Assembly (NCBI GenBank): GCA_028874915.1
Contig: JAPPHA010000121.1
Location: forward strand, 1-49,841
Origin: Paracoccaceae bacterium
Lineage (GTDB): Bacteria > Pseudomonadota > Alphaproteobacteria > Rhodobacterales > Rhodobacteraceae
DNA: 49,841 nt
Direction of reading: 5' to 3'
Under the pieces are notes generated by a model that had not been told where the DNA came from, made no database searches, and saw only the letters and a program-made list of their open reading frames with translations. This document shows positions 26,818-36,524 of the stretch, piece by piece; the stretch's first letter is position 1; each line of letters opens with the position of its first letter. The position numbers and the translations under genes were made by a program.

Positions 26818-28158
26818 CTATTTCCCCATGCAGAAGCTTGAGAAGATCTCGTCGAGGACATCCTCTACATCAACTGTCCCCAAAAGGGAATTCAGGGCCT
26901 CCGTACAGCGGCGAAGTTGTTCATACACGAGTTCCGGTTCCGGCGATGGTCCGCGCAGCATCGCCGTCGCCGTTTCCAGAGGACCGAGCGCCCGCCGGAG
27001 CGCTGATCGGTGGCGTTCCCTGATGGCCGACCGTGACCCCCGAATCCGGGGCGCGAGCTCCGCCTCCACCTGCCGCATCACAGTTTCGATGCCCTCGCCG
27101 GTCTTCCCCGAGATGGCCAGTTCCGCGCCCGGGTCGACGATATCGCACTTCCCGCAACAGGCGATGTCGCCGGGCCGGAACGCGACCCCGAGATCCCCGA
27201 TCCGTCCGTCGAGCGAAAGAAAGATCCGGAGGTCCGCCGCCTCCGCCCGCTTCCGGGCCCGATCGATTCCCAGCCGTTCCACCGCATCCGTCGCGGCGCC
27301 GGACGCCCCAAGCACGCGCAGCCCGGCGGTGTCCAGGACCGTCACCGGGATTCCGCCTACATCCATCCTCACCTCGATGACGTCACGGGTCGTTCCGGCG
27401 GTCGATGAGGTGATCGCCGCATCCCGTCCCGCCAGGGCATTGAGAAAGGTTGACTTGCCGACATTGGGCGGGCCCACGATCGCAACCTCAAAGCCCTCCC
27501 GAAGCCGTTCAGCCGCGAACGATCCGTCGATCTCGCGTCGGAACCCGTCACCGAGCGCGCCGAGAATGCCGAGGATCTCCCCGGCCGGGTCGAGCGGAGC
27601 GTCTTCCTCGTCCGGGAAATCCATCGACGCGTCAAGAAGCGCCCGGGCCCGGATCAGCCCCTGGCGCCATTCGGCCACAAGCCCGCTGAGCCCTCCCTCC
27701 ATGACGTGGAGGGCCTGTACCCGCTGGCACTCGGTCTCGGCCGCAATCAGATCGGCGAGGCCTTCGACCTGGCTCAGGTCCAGTCGGCCGTTTTCCAATG
27801 CCCGGCGTGTGAACTCTCCGGGCTCTGCCGGACGAAACCCGGCCAGGCGTTCCAGCTCCCGGGTCACCGCCGCGACGACGGCAAGACTCCCATGTAATTG
27901 AAATTCCACCATATTTTCGCCGCTAAAGCTTGCGGGAGCCGCAAAGGCGACGACGATCGCATGGTCGATGACGGAACCATCCGCGGCCTTCAGCCGGCAG
28001 AAGGTCGCCCTTCTGGGAGGGATCGCCCGCCCGGTCAGGACATCGGCGGCCCGGATGGCCAAGGGTCCCGAAACCCGGATGACGGCAACCCCGGCGCGGC
28101 CCCGGGCCGAAGCCTGGGCGAAGATCGTGTCCCGGGATTCGCGAAGGAGCCCGTTCAT
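26818..28158 (-). CDS. mnmE: tRNA modification GTPase MnmE
   Basis: This is a GTPase of about 446 residues and the partner of MnmG. The N-terminal folate-binding domain begins [20 protein letters not shown]. The G domain has Walker [10 protein letters not shown], then DTAGLR, and the protein ends in the characteristic FCMGK with its catalytic Cys. I chose the ATG at 28158 ([10 protein letters not shown]) because the domain begins there; a longer in-frame start at 28188 has no better ribosome binding site. mnmG follows after about 56 bases. Confidence 0.94.
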   Translation of the reverse strand: MNGLLRESRDTIFAQASARGRAGVAVIRVSGPLAIRAADVLTGRAIPPRRATFCRLKAADGSVIDHAIVVAFAAPASFSGENMVEFQLHGSLAVVAAVTRELERLAGFRPAEPGEFTRRALENGRLDLSQVEGLADLIAAETECQRVQALHVMEGGLSGLVAEWRQGLIRARALLDASMDFPDEEDAPLDPAGEILGILGALGDGFRREIDGSFAAERLREGFEVAIVGPPNVGKSTFLNALAGRDAAITSSTAGTTRDVIEVRMDVGGIPVTVLDTAGLRVLGASGAATDAVERLGIDRARKRAEAADLRIFLSLDGRIGDLGVAFRPGDIACCGKCDIVDPGAELAISGKTGEGIETVMRQVEAELAPRIRGSRSAIRERHRSALRRALGPLETATAMLRGPSPEPELVYEQLRRCTEALNSLLGTVDVEDVLDEIFSSFCMGK

Positions 28159-28255
28159 GGCTCGAGGCGGGAACCACCGCCGGGCCAAGGCACCAGCGCC
28201 GTCTCCCCGGCGTTCGTCCGGCAGGCCCCGGCGCGGCCGGTGCCGGAATGCCCGA

Positions 28256-29545
28256 TCACGTGTTCATGGAGTCGAAGAATTCGGCGTTGGTCCGGGTCTT
28301 TCGCAACTTGTCGAGGAGGAACTCGATGGCATCGGTCGTTCCCATCGGGTTGAGGATCCGCCTCAGCACAAAGGTCTTCGTCAGATCCGACTTGTCGACA
28401 AGCAGGTCTTCCTTCCGGGTTCCGGACTTCAGGATGTCGATCGCCGGGAACACCCGCTTGTCGGCGACCTTCCGGTCCAGAACGATTTCCGAGTTGCCGG
28501 TGCCCTTGAACTCCTCGAAAATGACTTCATCCATCCGCGACCCCGTGTCGATCAGGGCCGTGGCGATAATGGTCAGGGATCCTCCCTCCTCAATGTTGCG
28601 GGCGGCCCCGAAAAACCGTTTCGGTCGTTGCAGCGCGTTGGCATCCACGCCGCCGGTCAGCACCTTTCCGGACGAAGGAACGACCGTGTTGTAAGCGCGA
28701 CCGAGCCGGGTGATGGAATCGAGCAGGATGACCACGTCGCGCTTGTGTTCGACGAGTCTCTTGGCCTTTTCGATGACCATTTCCGAAACGGCCACATGGC
28801 GGGTTGCCGGCTCGTCGAATGTTGAGGACACCACTTCGCCCTTGACCGACCGCTGCATGTCCGTGACTTCTTCCGGCCGCTCGTCGATCAACAGAACGAT
28901 CAGGTAGCATTCCGGATGATTGCGTTCGATGGAGTGCGCAATGTTCTGGAGAATCACTGTCTTGCCTGTGCGGGGCTGGGCGACAATCAGCGATCTCTGG
29001 CCCTTTCCGATCGGCGCCACAAGGTCGATGACCCGTGCGGACTTGTCCTTGGTTTCCTGGTCGGGGATTTCCATGTTCAGCCGCGTGTCGGGGTAGAGCG
29101 GCGTCAAATTGTCGAAGTGAACCTTGTGCCGAACGGCGCCGGGTCTGTCGAAATTGATCGACGTCACGTCGACGAGGCCGAAGTATCGTTCATTGTCGAG
29201 TGGCGCCCGGATGACACCTTCGACCGAGTCCCCGGTTCTCAGCGAATACTTTCGGATCTGGCTCGGGCTGACATAGATGTCTTCCTGCCCGGGCAGGTAG
29301 TTGGCCTCGGGCGATCGGAGAAAGCCGAACCCGTCCTGCATCACCTCGAGGACGCCGTCACCGGAAATGACCGCCCCGGCCTCCGCCTTTTCCTTCAGAA
29401 TGGCGAACATCATTTCGCCCTTGCGCATCGGCGAGGTGCTTTCGAGGTCGAGTTCCTTCGCAATTCGCAGAAGATCGGCAGGAGACTTCGCCTTCAGTTC
29501 CGACAGGGTCAGTTCTTCCTGAATTGTTGCAGTATCTGGAGCCAT
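28256..29545 (-). CDS. rho: Transcription termination factor Rho
   Basis: This 429-residue hexameric RNA helicase ends transcription at C-rich unstructured RNA. It has an N-terminal domain ([18 protein letters not shown]), the RNA-binding cold-shock fold with [20 protein letters not shown], the Walker A segment [12 protein letters not shown] and the arginine-finger region near [20 protein letters not shown]. Length and motifs are normal. It starts the minus-strand block that continues to mnmE and parB. Confidence 0.97.
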   Translation of the reverse strand: MAPDTATIQEELTLSELKAKSPADLLRIAKELDLESTSPMRKGEMMFAILKEKAEAGAVISGDGVLEVMQDGFGFLRSPEANYLPGQEDIYVSPSQIRKYSLRTGDSVEGVIRAPLDNERYFGLVDVTSINFDRPGAVRHKVHFDNLTPLYPDTRLNMEIPDQETKDKSARVIDLVAPIGKGQRSLIVAQPRTGKTVILQNIAHSIERNHPECYLIVLLIDERPEEVTDMQRSVKGEVVSSTFDEPATRHVAVSEMVIEKAKRLVEHKRDVVILLDSITRLGRAYNTVVPSSGKVLTGGVDANALQRPKRFFGAARNIEEGGSLTIIATALIDTGSRMDEVIFEEFKGTGNSEIVLDRKVADKRVFPAIDILKSGTRKEDLLVDKSDLTKTFVLRRILNPMGTTDAIEFLLDKLRKTRTNAEFFDSMNT

Positions 29546-29637
29546 GGGAATATCCGTAGTTTCGCGCCGTCGGGCGGCGTCCTGGGCAGGTGTTTGGGGG
29601 CAGCTCTTGTCGAGGCCGGGAAGCCGAGCTTGGGAAA

Positions 29638-29666
29638 CTAATTGTTCATTCTTCGCAAAATGTCAA
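29638..29666 (-). promoter_or_regulatory. Possible rho promoter
   Basis: On the minus strand a perfect TTGACA -35 box lies at 29666-29661. An AT-rich stretch follows 15-17 bases later (AACAATTAG), which could serve as a weak -10. This leaves a leader of about 90 bases before rho, in line with the autoregulated rho leaders known elsewhere. Confidence 0.4.
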
Positions 29667-30057
29667 TCATGGGACGAGCCGGTCATATAGTCCCTTCAAC
29701 TCCGGTACAGGCGTGGCGGGTCAATCTCTTTGCAACACGTAGGTATGTTGTGGGGCAGGATGAATGGACGACCTCCACCGATATCCTGGCCACCGGGAAC
29801 CACGGGCACTGCAACACCGATGTTCAATCACGTCGGACCGTCATCCCGGTCGCGCGGATGGTGTCGGCACTGGCAAGCCCGATTTCCCGAGCAGAAGTCG
29901 CGATCATTTGAACGAAATCCGTTTCGCGAATTCCTCGCGAGAGCAGTCCGAAGTGCATCCGGGCTGCCGGCCCGATCCGGCCAACACACTCTCGTCCGCA
30001 CGACTCTGTGGCGGATGCGAAGACGATCCATTAGACAGGAGCAAAATGGAGGTCCCG
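29667..30057. other. Gap of about 390 bases before the aminotransferase
   Basis: An open frame runs from 29764 into the aminotransferase, but its 98 extra residues have no protein-like composition or family match. I find no other gene or RNA. The region should hold the aminotransferase promoter. Confidence 0.4.
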
Positions 30058-31248
30058 ATGTTTGAACAACTCTCGCCAGCCCGGCCCGACGCCATCCTGG
30101 CACTTCTCGGACTGTTCCGTGCGGACCCGCGGGAGGACAAAATCGACCTCGGAGTCGGCGTCTATCGGAACCCGGAACGGCAGACCCCGGTGATGACGGC
30201 CGTCAAGGCGGCCGAACGGCGTATACTCGATGCCCAGACCTCCAAGAGTTATCTCGGGCTTGCCGGTGATGAGGAATTCAACACAGTTCTTTCCTCGCTG
30301 CTTCTCGCCGATGCTCTGGACACCACCCGCACCCGCGCGATTCAGGCACCGGGCGGGTCCGGTGCCATTCGGATCCTGGCCGAACTCCTTTCAGAAGCGC
30401 GTCCCGGCGCCACGGTCTACATTTCCGATCCCAGTTGGCCCAATCACTGGCCCATGGTCACCGCATCCGGACTCCGGCCGAAGACCTATCCCTATTTCGA
30501 CACGGCAACACGAGGCATACGATTTGATGCCATGATGGAAACCCTGGCCGAAGCTTCGGCCGGTGACATCGTCCTCCTTCATGGCTGCTGCCACAACCCG
30601 ACGGGTGCCAATCTCGACTCCGGCCAGTGGGCCGCCATCGCCGATCTGATCGTCGAAACGGGCCTCCTCCCGTTCATCGACATTGCCTACCAGGGATTCG
30701 GTGATGGGCTCGACAGCGATGCGGCGGGATTGCGGACCCTCGCGCGAACCGTTCCGGAACTGGTGGTCGGGGCCAGCTGCTCGAAGAATTTTGGCGTCTA
30801 CTGCGATCGCGTCGGCCTTGCCCTTGTCATTGGCAAGAATTCCGGAGTCGCGGATACGGCCGTCGGCCAACTGAAGTCGATTGCCCGCCGCAGTTACTCC
30901 ATGCCTCCCAATCATGGTGCGGCCACCGTCCGTACAGTTCTCGGAGACTCTGCGTTGAGGCGCCAATGGCTTGACGAACTCGACGCGATGCGCGACCGCA
31001 TGTTGCGCCTGCGCGCGAACCTCGCCGACGAACTTCGGCGGGCATCAAACAGTGAAACGTTCGATTTCATAAAGTCACACCGTGGCATGTTCTCCCTGAC
31101 CGGTCTCACGCGGTCCGAGGTCGACCGCCTGCGGGAAGATCATGCCATCTACATGGTTGGCGACGGCCGCATCAACGTCGCCGGGCTTCCTGACGACAGG
31201 CTCGATTACCTGGCAGAGTCCATTGTCAGGGTCTCACAGGATAGCTGA
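30058..31248 (+). CDS. Aromatic amino acid / aspartate-type aminotransferase
   Basis: This is a 396-residue PLP enzyme of fold type I, class I-alpha (AspC/TyrB group). The start MFEQLSPARPDAIL and the substrate-binding region DKIDLGVGVYRN are typical. CCHNPTGANLD and the PLP lysine in GASCSKNFGVYCDRVG are visible. The ATG at 30058 fits the family start and has GGAGG five bases upstream; an ATG at 30046 is also possible. It moves an amino group between an aromatic or acidic amino acid and a 2-oxoacid. It stands ahead of a dehydrogenase and an isomerase on the same strand, between rho and the origin. Confidence 0.9.
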   Translation: MFEQLSPARPDAILALLGLFRADPREDKIDLGVGVYRNPERQTPVMTAVKAAERRILDAQTSKSYLGLAGDEEFNTVLSSLLLADALDTTRTRAIQAPGGSGAIRILAELLSEARPGATVYISDPSWPNHWPMVTASGLRPKTYPYFDTATRGIRFDAMMETLAEASAGDIVLLHGCCHNPTGANLDSGQWAAIADLIVETGLLPFIDIAYQGFGDGLDSDAAGLRTLARTVPELVVGASCSKNFGVYCDRVGLALVIGKNSGVADTAVGQLKSIARRSYSMPPNHGAATVRTVLGDSALRRQWLDELDAMRDRMLRLRANLADELRRASNSETFDFIKSHRGMFSLTGLTRSEVDRLREDHAIYMVGDGRINVAGLPDDRLDYLAESIVRVSQDS

Positions 31249-31379
31249 CAGTCGCGGCCCTGCCATTTTGCGGCCCTCATCGAGCATTCGATCCCATGTC
31301 CAACCAGGGCCGGACCGCGACGACGGCCGCAAGGCGTTGACAACGGGTCGGCGCTGAAACCAATGAAGAGGAGCTTTTC

Positions 31380-32270
31380 ATGAAACGTGCGGGCGTCATC
31401 GGTCTTGGCAACATGGGCAGTGGTCTTGCACGCAACCTGATCAAGGCCGGTTTTCCGACAACCGGCTTCGATCTCGACGCGGGCCGCATGACGGCGTTTC
31501 ACGCCATGGGGGGGATCCCGGCCGAGACCGTTGGCGATGTGGCCAAGGCCTCTGACGCCATCTTCGTGATGGTCATGACAGCCGATCAGGCCCGGAATGT
31601 CATCCTCGGCGATGATGGAATCGTCCAGCGGATGGAGCCCGGCGGCACGGTCATCCTGACAGCGACGATCGGACCGTTGGATGCCCGGCAGATTGGCGAA
31701 GCCATGGACGGATCCGGGATCGACCTGATCGACAGCCCGGTTTCCGGGGGATTTCCGGGAGCGCAGTCGGGAACATTGACCCTGATGGCCGCAGGTCCGG
31801 ACGCCGCTCTTGACCGGGTAAACCCCTTCATGACCGCGGTCTCGAGGACCATCCACCGGGTTGGCCAGCGCCCCGGTCACGGTCAGACGATCAAGGCGTG
31901 CCTTCAGTCCCTCATGGGTTCGGTGTTCTCCGCAACCTATGAAGCCGCCGCGCTCGCCGCCAAGGCCGGCGTGTCGGGCGAGGTCCTCCACCGGGTCTTT
32001 TCGACGAGCGGTGCCGGGTGCGGAATTGTCGACGAATCCCTGGAGAACATCATTGACCGACGCTTTGAAGGGACCGGCAGTCACATCGACACCATGCACA
32101 AGGATCTGACGATTTCGCTTGAATTCGCCGGAGAACTCGGCGTCCCGCTCCATGTCGCTTCCACGGCTCTGCAGGTGTTCCGTGCGGGACGAAGCCGGTT
32201 TCCGACTGGCGACAACCAGGTTTGCACCCGCGTTGTCGAAGAGATTATCGGCGCGGAACTGCATCGGTGA
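31380..32270 (+). CDS. Beta-hydroxyacid dehydrogenase (3-hydroxyisobutyrate / L-threonate type)
   Basis: This is a 296-residue NAD(P)-dependent dehydrogenase. It shows the Rossmann motif VIGLGNMGSGLARNLIKAG at the N-terminus, the substrate motif DSPVSGGFPGAQSGTLTLM and the catalytic Lys in KACLQSLMGSV. The family oxidises 3-hydroxyisobutyrate, tartronate semialdehyde, L-threonate or similar acids. The sequence is closest in feel to the LtnD (threonate) group. GAAGAGGAGC precedes the ATG. With the isomerase after it, a sugar-acid pathway is suggested, but no threonate kinase gene is nearby, so the substrate stays open. Confidence 0.88.
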   Translation: MKRAGVIGLGNMGSGLARNLIKAGFPTTGFDLDAGRMTAFHAMGGIPAETVGDVAKASDAIFVMVMTADQARNVILGDDGIVQRMEPGGTVILTATIGPLDARQIGEAMDGSGIDLIDSPVSGGFPGAQSGTLTLMAAGPDAALDRVNPFMTAVSRTIHRVGQRPGHGQTIKACLQSLMGSVFSATYEAAALAAKAGVSGEVLHRVFSTSGAGCGIVDESLENIIDRRFEGTGSHIDTMHKDLTISLEFAGELGVPLHVASTALQVFRAGRSRFPTGDNQVCTRVVEEIIGAELHR

Positions 32271-32325
32271 TCCGGTCGCAGCCACCTCTTTCGAACCGAC
32301 TGTCATTACCCGCAAGGACGTTACC

Positions 32326-33189
32326 ATGAAACTTGGAGTCATCTGTGACGGCATCAGCCGTGACCTCAATCATGCCGTCACGGTCATGGACGAATTCGGC
32401 CTCGACCACGCCGAGCTCCAGTTTGTCGGCGACAAGGAAGTCGGCGATCATCCTGCGGAAGAGATACGCAGGATGGACCGGCTCCTGCGGGACCGCGGAA
32501 AGATGGTTTCCTGCCTCTCCCGCCATGTCTTTGCCGGCCTCACGACCGCGAATCGCCCCGGTGATGCCGACCACAGCCGGCATATGGACGCACTCAAACG
32601 GGTCATTGACATGGCGCATGTCCTTGGTGCGCCTCTCGTCCGGATAATGTCCCAGAAAAAGGAACAGATCCTCTGGGGCCACAATGGCGCCGAGACCTGG
32701 AACGTTGCGCACGGTGCCTGGAATACGATGGCTCCCATGATGGCCCCGGCCGTTGACCTGGCGAGGGCGGAAGGGCTGACGCTGGTCATCGAGACCGGCA
32801 ACGGAACCATGATCAACTCGAGCCATACGGCCCGGCGGCTCATTGACGAACTGGAAGCGAAGGATGTGCTCAAGGTGCTCTGGGATCCGGCGAACAACTG
32901 CTGGTGCCACGAGACTGCCTATCCCGATGGCTACGACGAACTCCGGGGCGGGTACCTCGGCCACATTCACTTGAAGGATGTCCGGGTCGACACGCCGAGA
33001 GCAACGTTGACCTGCACGCGTTTCGGAGACGGCCAGCTCGGATCGTTCTTCGAACCGATCGCCCGGGCCCTGCGCCGCGACGACTACCGTGGCGTCATCT
33101 CCCTGGAGAGCGTCTTCCATCCCGGGAATGGCGACTTCGAAGCCGGCTTCCGCCAGTCCATCAGGCCCTTTCGGTCGATTTTCGGTTAG
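32326..33189 (+). CDS. Sugar phosphate isomerase/epimerase-like TIM-barrel protein
   Basis: This 287-residue protein belongs to the xylose isomerase-like / AP endonuclease 2 TIM-barrel superfamily. Likely metal ligands are the Glu in LVIETGNGTM, the Asp in LWDPANNCWCHETA, the His in LGHIHLKDVRVD and the Glu in GVISLESVFHPG. The ATG at 32326 has AAGGA upstream; an in-frame extension to 32119 lies inside the dehydrogenase gene and is rejected. Enzymes of this group isomerise or epimerise sugars and ketoacids. It follows the dehydrogenase by 55 bases. Confidence 0.87.
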   Translation: MKLGVICDGISRDLNHAVTVMDEFGLDHAELQFVGDKEVGDHPAEEIRRMDRLLRDRGKMVSCLSRHVFAGLTTANRPGDADHSRHMDALKRVIDMAHVLGAPLVRIMSQKKEQILWGHNGAETWNVAHGAWNTMAPMMAPAVDLARAEGLTLVIETGNGTMINSSHTARRLIDELEAKDVLKVLWDPANNCWCHETAYPDGYDELRGGYLGHIHLKDVRVDTPRATLTCTRFGDGQLGSFFEPIARALRRDDYRGVISLESVFHPGNGDFEAGFRQSIRPFRSIFG

Positions 33190-33249
33190 ATCCGGGATTG
33201 CCGGAGACAGACGAGCGGCCGGCCCGAGCCTTCAGTCTGAATCGACCGG

Positions 33250-33693
33250 TCAGAACGGCCGAACAATGACCATGATCACGATGACCACCATGAGCACGGC
33301 CGGAACTTCGTTCATCACCCGGAAGCGGCGCGAAGACAGGTGGTTGCTGTCGGACGCAAATTCCCTGACGCAACGTGCCAGCCACATGTGATATCCGGTC
33401 AGACCGAGGACCATGACCAGCTTGACCACCATCCACCCCGCGTGGATCGAAGCGATCCCTGGAGTGGCGAAGAGCAGCACCCCGAAAACCCAGCTCGCGA
33501 TCATCGCAGGATTCATGATTCGTTTCAGGAGCCGCCTTTCCATCCCCTTGAACACATCGGACAGTTCGCTCCCGGGCGGCGCGGACTCGACATGATTGAC
33601 GAACAGCCGCGGCAAATACAGGAGCCCGGCCATCCAGGCGATGACGGAGATCACATGCAGGGCCTTGATCCATGGATAAACTACGCTCAGCAT
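33250..33693 (-). CDS. hemJ: Protoporphyrinogen IX oxidase HemJ
   Basis: This membrane protein of about 147 residues makes protoporphyrin IX in bacteria lacking HemG and HemY. It has the first membrane helix with the heme-ligand histidine (WIKALHVISVIAWMAGLLYL, LPRLFV) and four hydrophobic segments in all. The ATG at 33693 is preceded by AGGAAACGGG; a longer start at 33771 would add a non-hydrophobic tail. Other hem genes (hemE, hemH) often found here are absent. It lies next to the putative origin. Confidence 0.93.
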   Translation of the reverse strand: MLSVVYPWIKALHVISVIAWMAGLLYLPRLFVNHVESAPPGSELSDVFKGMERRLLKRIMNPAMIASWVFGVLLFATPGIASIHAGWMVVKLVMVLGLTGYHMWLARCVREFASDSNHLSSRRFRVMNEVPAVLMVVIVIMVIVRPF

Positions 33694-33774
33694 TGTCGGT
33701 CCCGTTTCCTGGCTGGTCTTTAACGCATGGGCACCGGTCCCCGGTTCGGGACGGCCGCTCATCAATAACAAATC

Positions 33775-34200
33775 GAATTTATATATAAAGAATAGTAGAT
33801 GTTGCAGGGGCTGTGAATCCTGTGAATTCCCACCGAATCCCCAGCAAGGGCATTGAGAAAAAGCTGGGGACTGAATTTGTGAAGGTTAGGGATTAACAGA
33901 AAAATTTATATTAAAAACAATGAATTAATGACCATAAATCTCTGGATAAACCTGTGAAAAAACTATGGATACTTTCCATGATCCACAGACAGGGAACAAC
34001 GATCACGTTTTTGTTCACGGTGGATCATTCAATCGAATCCGGTGGGTGAGCCTTGAACACCCCAGGACTCATCCGCGACCTGTGGAAAGTCCGGATTTTG
34101 TTCGCGGGATGTCGCGGTGATGACCACAGAGTTGTTCACAAGGTGCGCCGAGGCATTCGGGGTTCGATCCTGATGGCGAGAGAGGCCCGATCCGATTATT
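33775..34200. other. Candidate chromosomal replication origin (oriC)
   Basis: This is the most AT-rich stretch of the window, between hemJ and maf, in a place where alphaproteobacterial origins (for example Caulobacter, next to maf-aroE-coaE-dnaQ) are known to lie. Near-consensus DnaA boxes (TTATCCACA) occur at 33979-33987 (one mismatch) and, reversed, at 33941-33949 (one mismatch). Boxes with two mismatches lie at 33964-33972, 34019-34027, 34081-34089 and 34132-34140. A strongly AT-rich segment at about 33890-33960 could be the unwinding element. Most flanking genes read away from it on both sides and the parS cluster is 7-9.5 kb away. Confidence 0.75.
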
Positions 34201-34307
34201 CTCGACGCCATGGCCGGGATCCTTTCGAAAGATGACCAGTCGACAAAGAAGCCGTTGCAGCGAGGCCTGCGTCCGCTCCGGACACATTGCCGTGATAGCG
34301 ACGATTC

Positions 34308-34910
34308 ATGAAGCCGGGCCCGGTCATCCTGGCCTCCGGATCCGAATCCCGGAAACACATGCTCGAACGGTCGGGCGTGAACGTCGAAACCCGGGTCCCG
34401 GGTGTTGACGAGACGACCATCATTGCGGCGCTCCGGCAGGACGGGATGAAACCACGGGACATTGCCGCCTGCCTCGCGGAGACCAAGGCCCTCCGGGTCG
34501 GCGTGACCATCCCTGAGCGGATCGTCATCGGATGCGATCAACTCCTGGTCGCAGGTGACCGAATCGTCGAGAAGGCCGCGACGCTCTCGGAGGCGCGAGA
34601 GACGCTCCAGGCACTGAGGGGCCGGTCGCACCTGTTGTTTTCGGCAGCTGTCGTGGTCACGGGCGGGGTGCCGGTCTGGCGCCATGTCGGTAGGGCCGAG
34701 CTAGTGATGCGAGGGTTTTCGGATGCGTTCCTGGAATCCTATCTGGACCGGAACTGGCCGGACGTACGGACGTCGGTGGGCTGTTATCGGATTGAGGAAT
34801 CGGGTGCGCAGCTTATGGAAGGCATCAAGGGAGACCTGTTCACGATCATGGGCATGCCGCTTCTCGAACTCCTGGCCTATCTCCGGATCCGGGGAGTCCT
34901 CCCCGAATGA
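34308..34910 (+). CDS. maf: Maf/YceF-family nucleotide pyrophosphatase
   Basis: This 200-residue enzyme hydrolyses modified or canonical nucleoside triphosphates to monophosphates. The Maf start VILASGSESRKHMLERSGV, the Glu pair region VPGVDETTI and the Asp of CDQLLVAGDRIVEKA fit the YceF-like branch (QLLV plus DK/EK). The first gene right of the origin, it overlaps aroE by four bases. The order maf-aroE-coaE-dnaQ is a classical origin-side set in alphaproteobacteria. Confidence 0.92.
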   Translation: MKPGPVILASGSESRKHMLERSGVNVETRVPGVDETTIIAALRQDGMKPRDIAACLAETKALRVGVTIPERIVIGCDQLLVAGDRIVEKAATLSEARETLQALRGRSHLLFSAAVVVTGGVPVWRHVGRAELVMRGFSDAFLESYLDRNWPDVRTSVGCYRIEESGAQLMEGIKGDLFTIMGMPLLELLAYLRIRGVLPE

Positions 34911-35791
34911 TCGGCATGGACCCGATGCGTCCGGAAGGAGACGATCGGCGGACCCCGCCGGACCGACGACGCGCCGGCGTCATCGGCTGGCCGATCAGTC
35001 ACAGTCTGTCGCCGCGAATTCACGGATTCTGGCTGTCGCGCCATGGTCTGGACGGATCCTACGAGATTCTCGGAATCGAACCGGAACGGTTCCACCTGGT
35101 CTTCCCGACGCTCCCGGGACAGGGTTTCGCCGGTGTGAATGTGACCATTCCATTCAAGGAATGGGTCCTCGACTATGCGACCCGTGTGACGCCAGCCGTT
35201 CGGAAGACGGGGGCGGCCAACACCCTGGTGTTCGCGGACGATGGAACCATCGAGGCCGACAACACGGATGTCGCCGGTTTCCTGATGAATGTGAAATCGA
35301 GCGCGCCGGACTGGTCCGCCCGTGCGGGACCCGCCGTGGTCATCGGTGCCGGCGGTGCGGCGCGTGCCATCGTCTGGGCCTTGCTTGGCGAAGGTGCGCC
35401 CGCGGTTACGGTCGTGAACCGGACACGGTCCCGCGCCGAAGACTTGTGCCGGCATTTTGGCGAGCGGGTGCGGTCGGCGGATTGGCAGGGGCTCGACGGG
35501 GCGCTCGACGGAACCGCGACGATCGTCAACACGACATCTCTCGGCATGACCGGACAACCGCCACTGGAAGTTGCCTTCACCCCTGACCGCCGCCGGGCCC
35601 TGGTCGTCGACATCGTCTACAATCCGCTGAAGACGGCATTCCTGGCGGCTGCGGAATCGAATGGCAACCCGACCGTCTCCGGTCTGGGCATGCTGCTTCA
35701 CCAGGCAGTACCTGGATTTTCGGCATGGTTCGGGGTCAGGCCTGAGGTCGACGATGGCCTGTGGGAGGCCGTCGTCGAGGGCCTTCAATGA
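34907..35791 (+). CDS. aroE: Shikimate dehydrogenase
   Basis: This 294-residue enzyme reduces 3-dehydroshikimate with NADPH in aromatic amino acid synthesis. It has the substrate-site serines in GWPISHSLSPRIH, the catalytic Lys in VNVTIPFKE and the Asp of NTDVAGF. The NADP-binding loop is AVVIGAGGAARAIVWALL and NRTRSRAEDL. It is coupled at both ends by ATGA overlaps with maf and coaE. Confidence 0.95.
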   Translation: MIGMDPMRPEGDDRRTPPDRRRAGVIGWPISHSLSPRIHGFWLSRHGLDGSYEILGIEPERFHLVFPTLPGQGFAGVNVTIPFKEWVLDYATRVTPAVRKTGAANTLVFADDGTIEADNTDVAGFLMNVKSSAPDWSARAGPAVVIGAGGAARAIVWALLGEGAPAVTVVNRTRSRAEDLCRHFGERVRSADWQGLDGALDGTATIVNTTSLGMTGQPPLEVAFTPDRRRALVVDIVYNPLKTAFLAAAESNGNPTVSGLGMLLHQAVPGFSAWFGVRPEVDDGLWEAVVEGLQ

Positions 35792-36465
35792 CGGACGCGG
35801 GAGAAAAGACATGTGCCCGGCCCGGATATGTCCTCGGTCTCACCGGGTCCATCGGGTCCGGAAAGACCACCGCTGCAGGGTTCTTTCGGGATGCCGGAGT
35901 CCCGGTCTGGAATGCCGATGAGGCCGTCTCCGCCATTTATGCGGAGAACAGGGACGCAGTGCGGGGTGTGGCACAGATTCTGCCGGATGCCGTCTCTGAC
36001 GGGGTCATCGACCGTGATCGTCTTCGGCAAGGGATCATCGAGGAACCGTCGCGTCTCGCGGCGGTCGAGACCCTGATCCATCCGCTGGTCTCTGCCGACC
36101 GTGCCGCCTTTGTCGGAAATGCGGGCAAGCAGGGCGCGCCGCTGGTCGTCTGTGAAATTCCTCTGCTCTTCGAAACCGGCGCCGAGGCCGATTGCGACGG
36201 GATCCTGGTGATGACGACGTCGCCGGCAGAGCGGCGTCGCCGCGTCCTGTCCCGGCCGGGAATGACAGACGCGGTCCTCGACCGGTTGCTCGCCCGGCAG
36301 ATCGCTGATGACCTGAGGTTGGAAAGGGCCGACTTTGTCATCGAATCCCGGTCACGGGAGGCGGTCAGGGAGGAGGTTCGGGCCTTGATCGCGTTGCTGA
36401 CGAATGATGACCGAACCGTAAAGATCAGCGGAGCGGGCCGTGCCATCGCGGGCCAAGGCGGCTGA
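35788..36465 (+). CDS. coaE: Dephospho-CoA kinase
   Basis: This 225-residue kinase performs the last step of coenzyme A synthesis. The P-loop is GLTGSIGSGKTT, with further typical segments WNADEAVSAIY and VCEIPLLFETGAE. The ATG at 35788 overlaps the aroE stop. Its tail is slightly longer than in most homologues. dnaQ begins about 60 bases later. Confidence 0.95.
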   Translation: MTDAGEKTCARPGYVLGLTGSIGSGKTTAAGFFRDAGVPVWNADEAVSAIYAENRDAVRGVAQILPDAVSDGVIDRDRLRQGIIEEPSRLAAVETLIHPLVSADRAAFVGNAGKQGAPLVVCEIPLLFETGAEADCDGILVMTTSPAERRRRVLSRPGMTDAVLDRLLARQIADDLRLERADFVIESRSREAVREEVRALIALLTNDDRTVKISGAGRAIAGQGG

Positions 36466-36524
36466 ACCGGGCGATCTGGAACCCGGGATTCGGGATCGTC
36501 GAGCGGAGAAAGGATCGGGGATCG

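Noticed and set aside
29764-30057. 98-residue in-frame extension of the aminotransferase
   Set aside because: The composition is not protein-like, and the family start with a good ribosome binding site lies at 30058.
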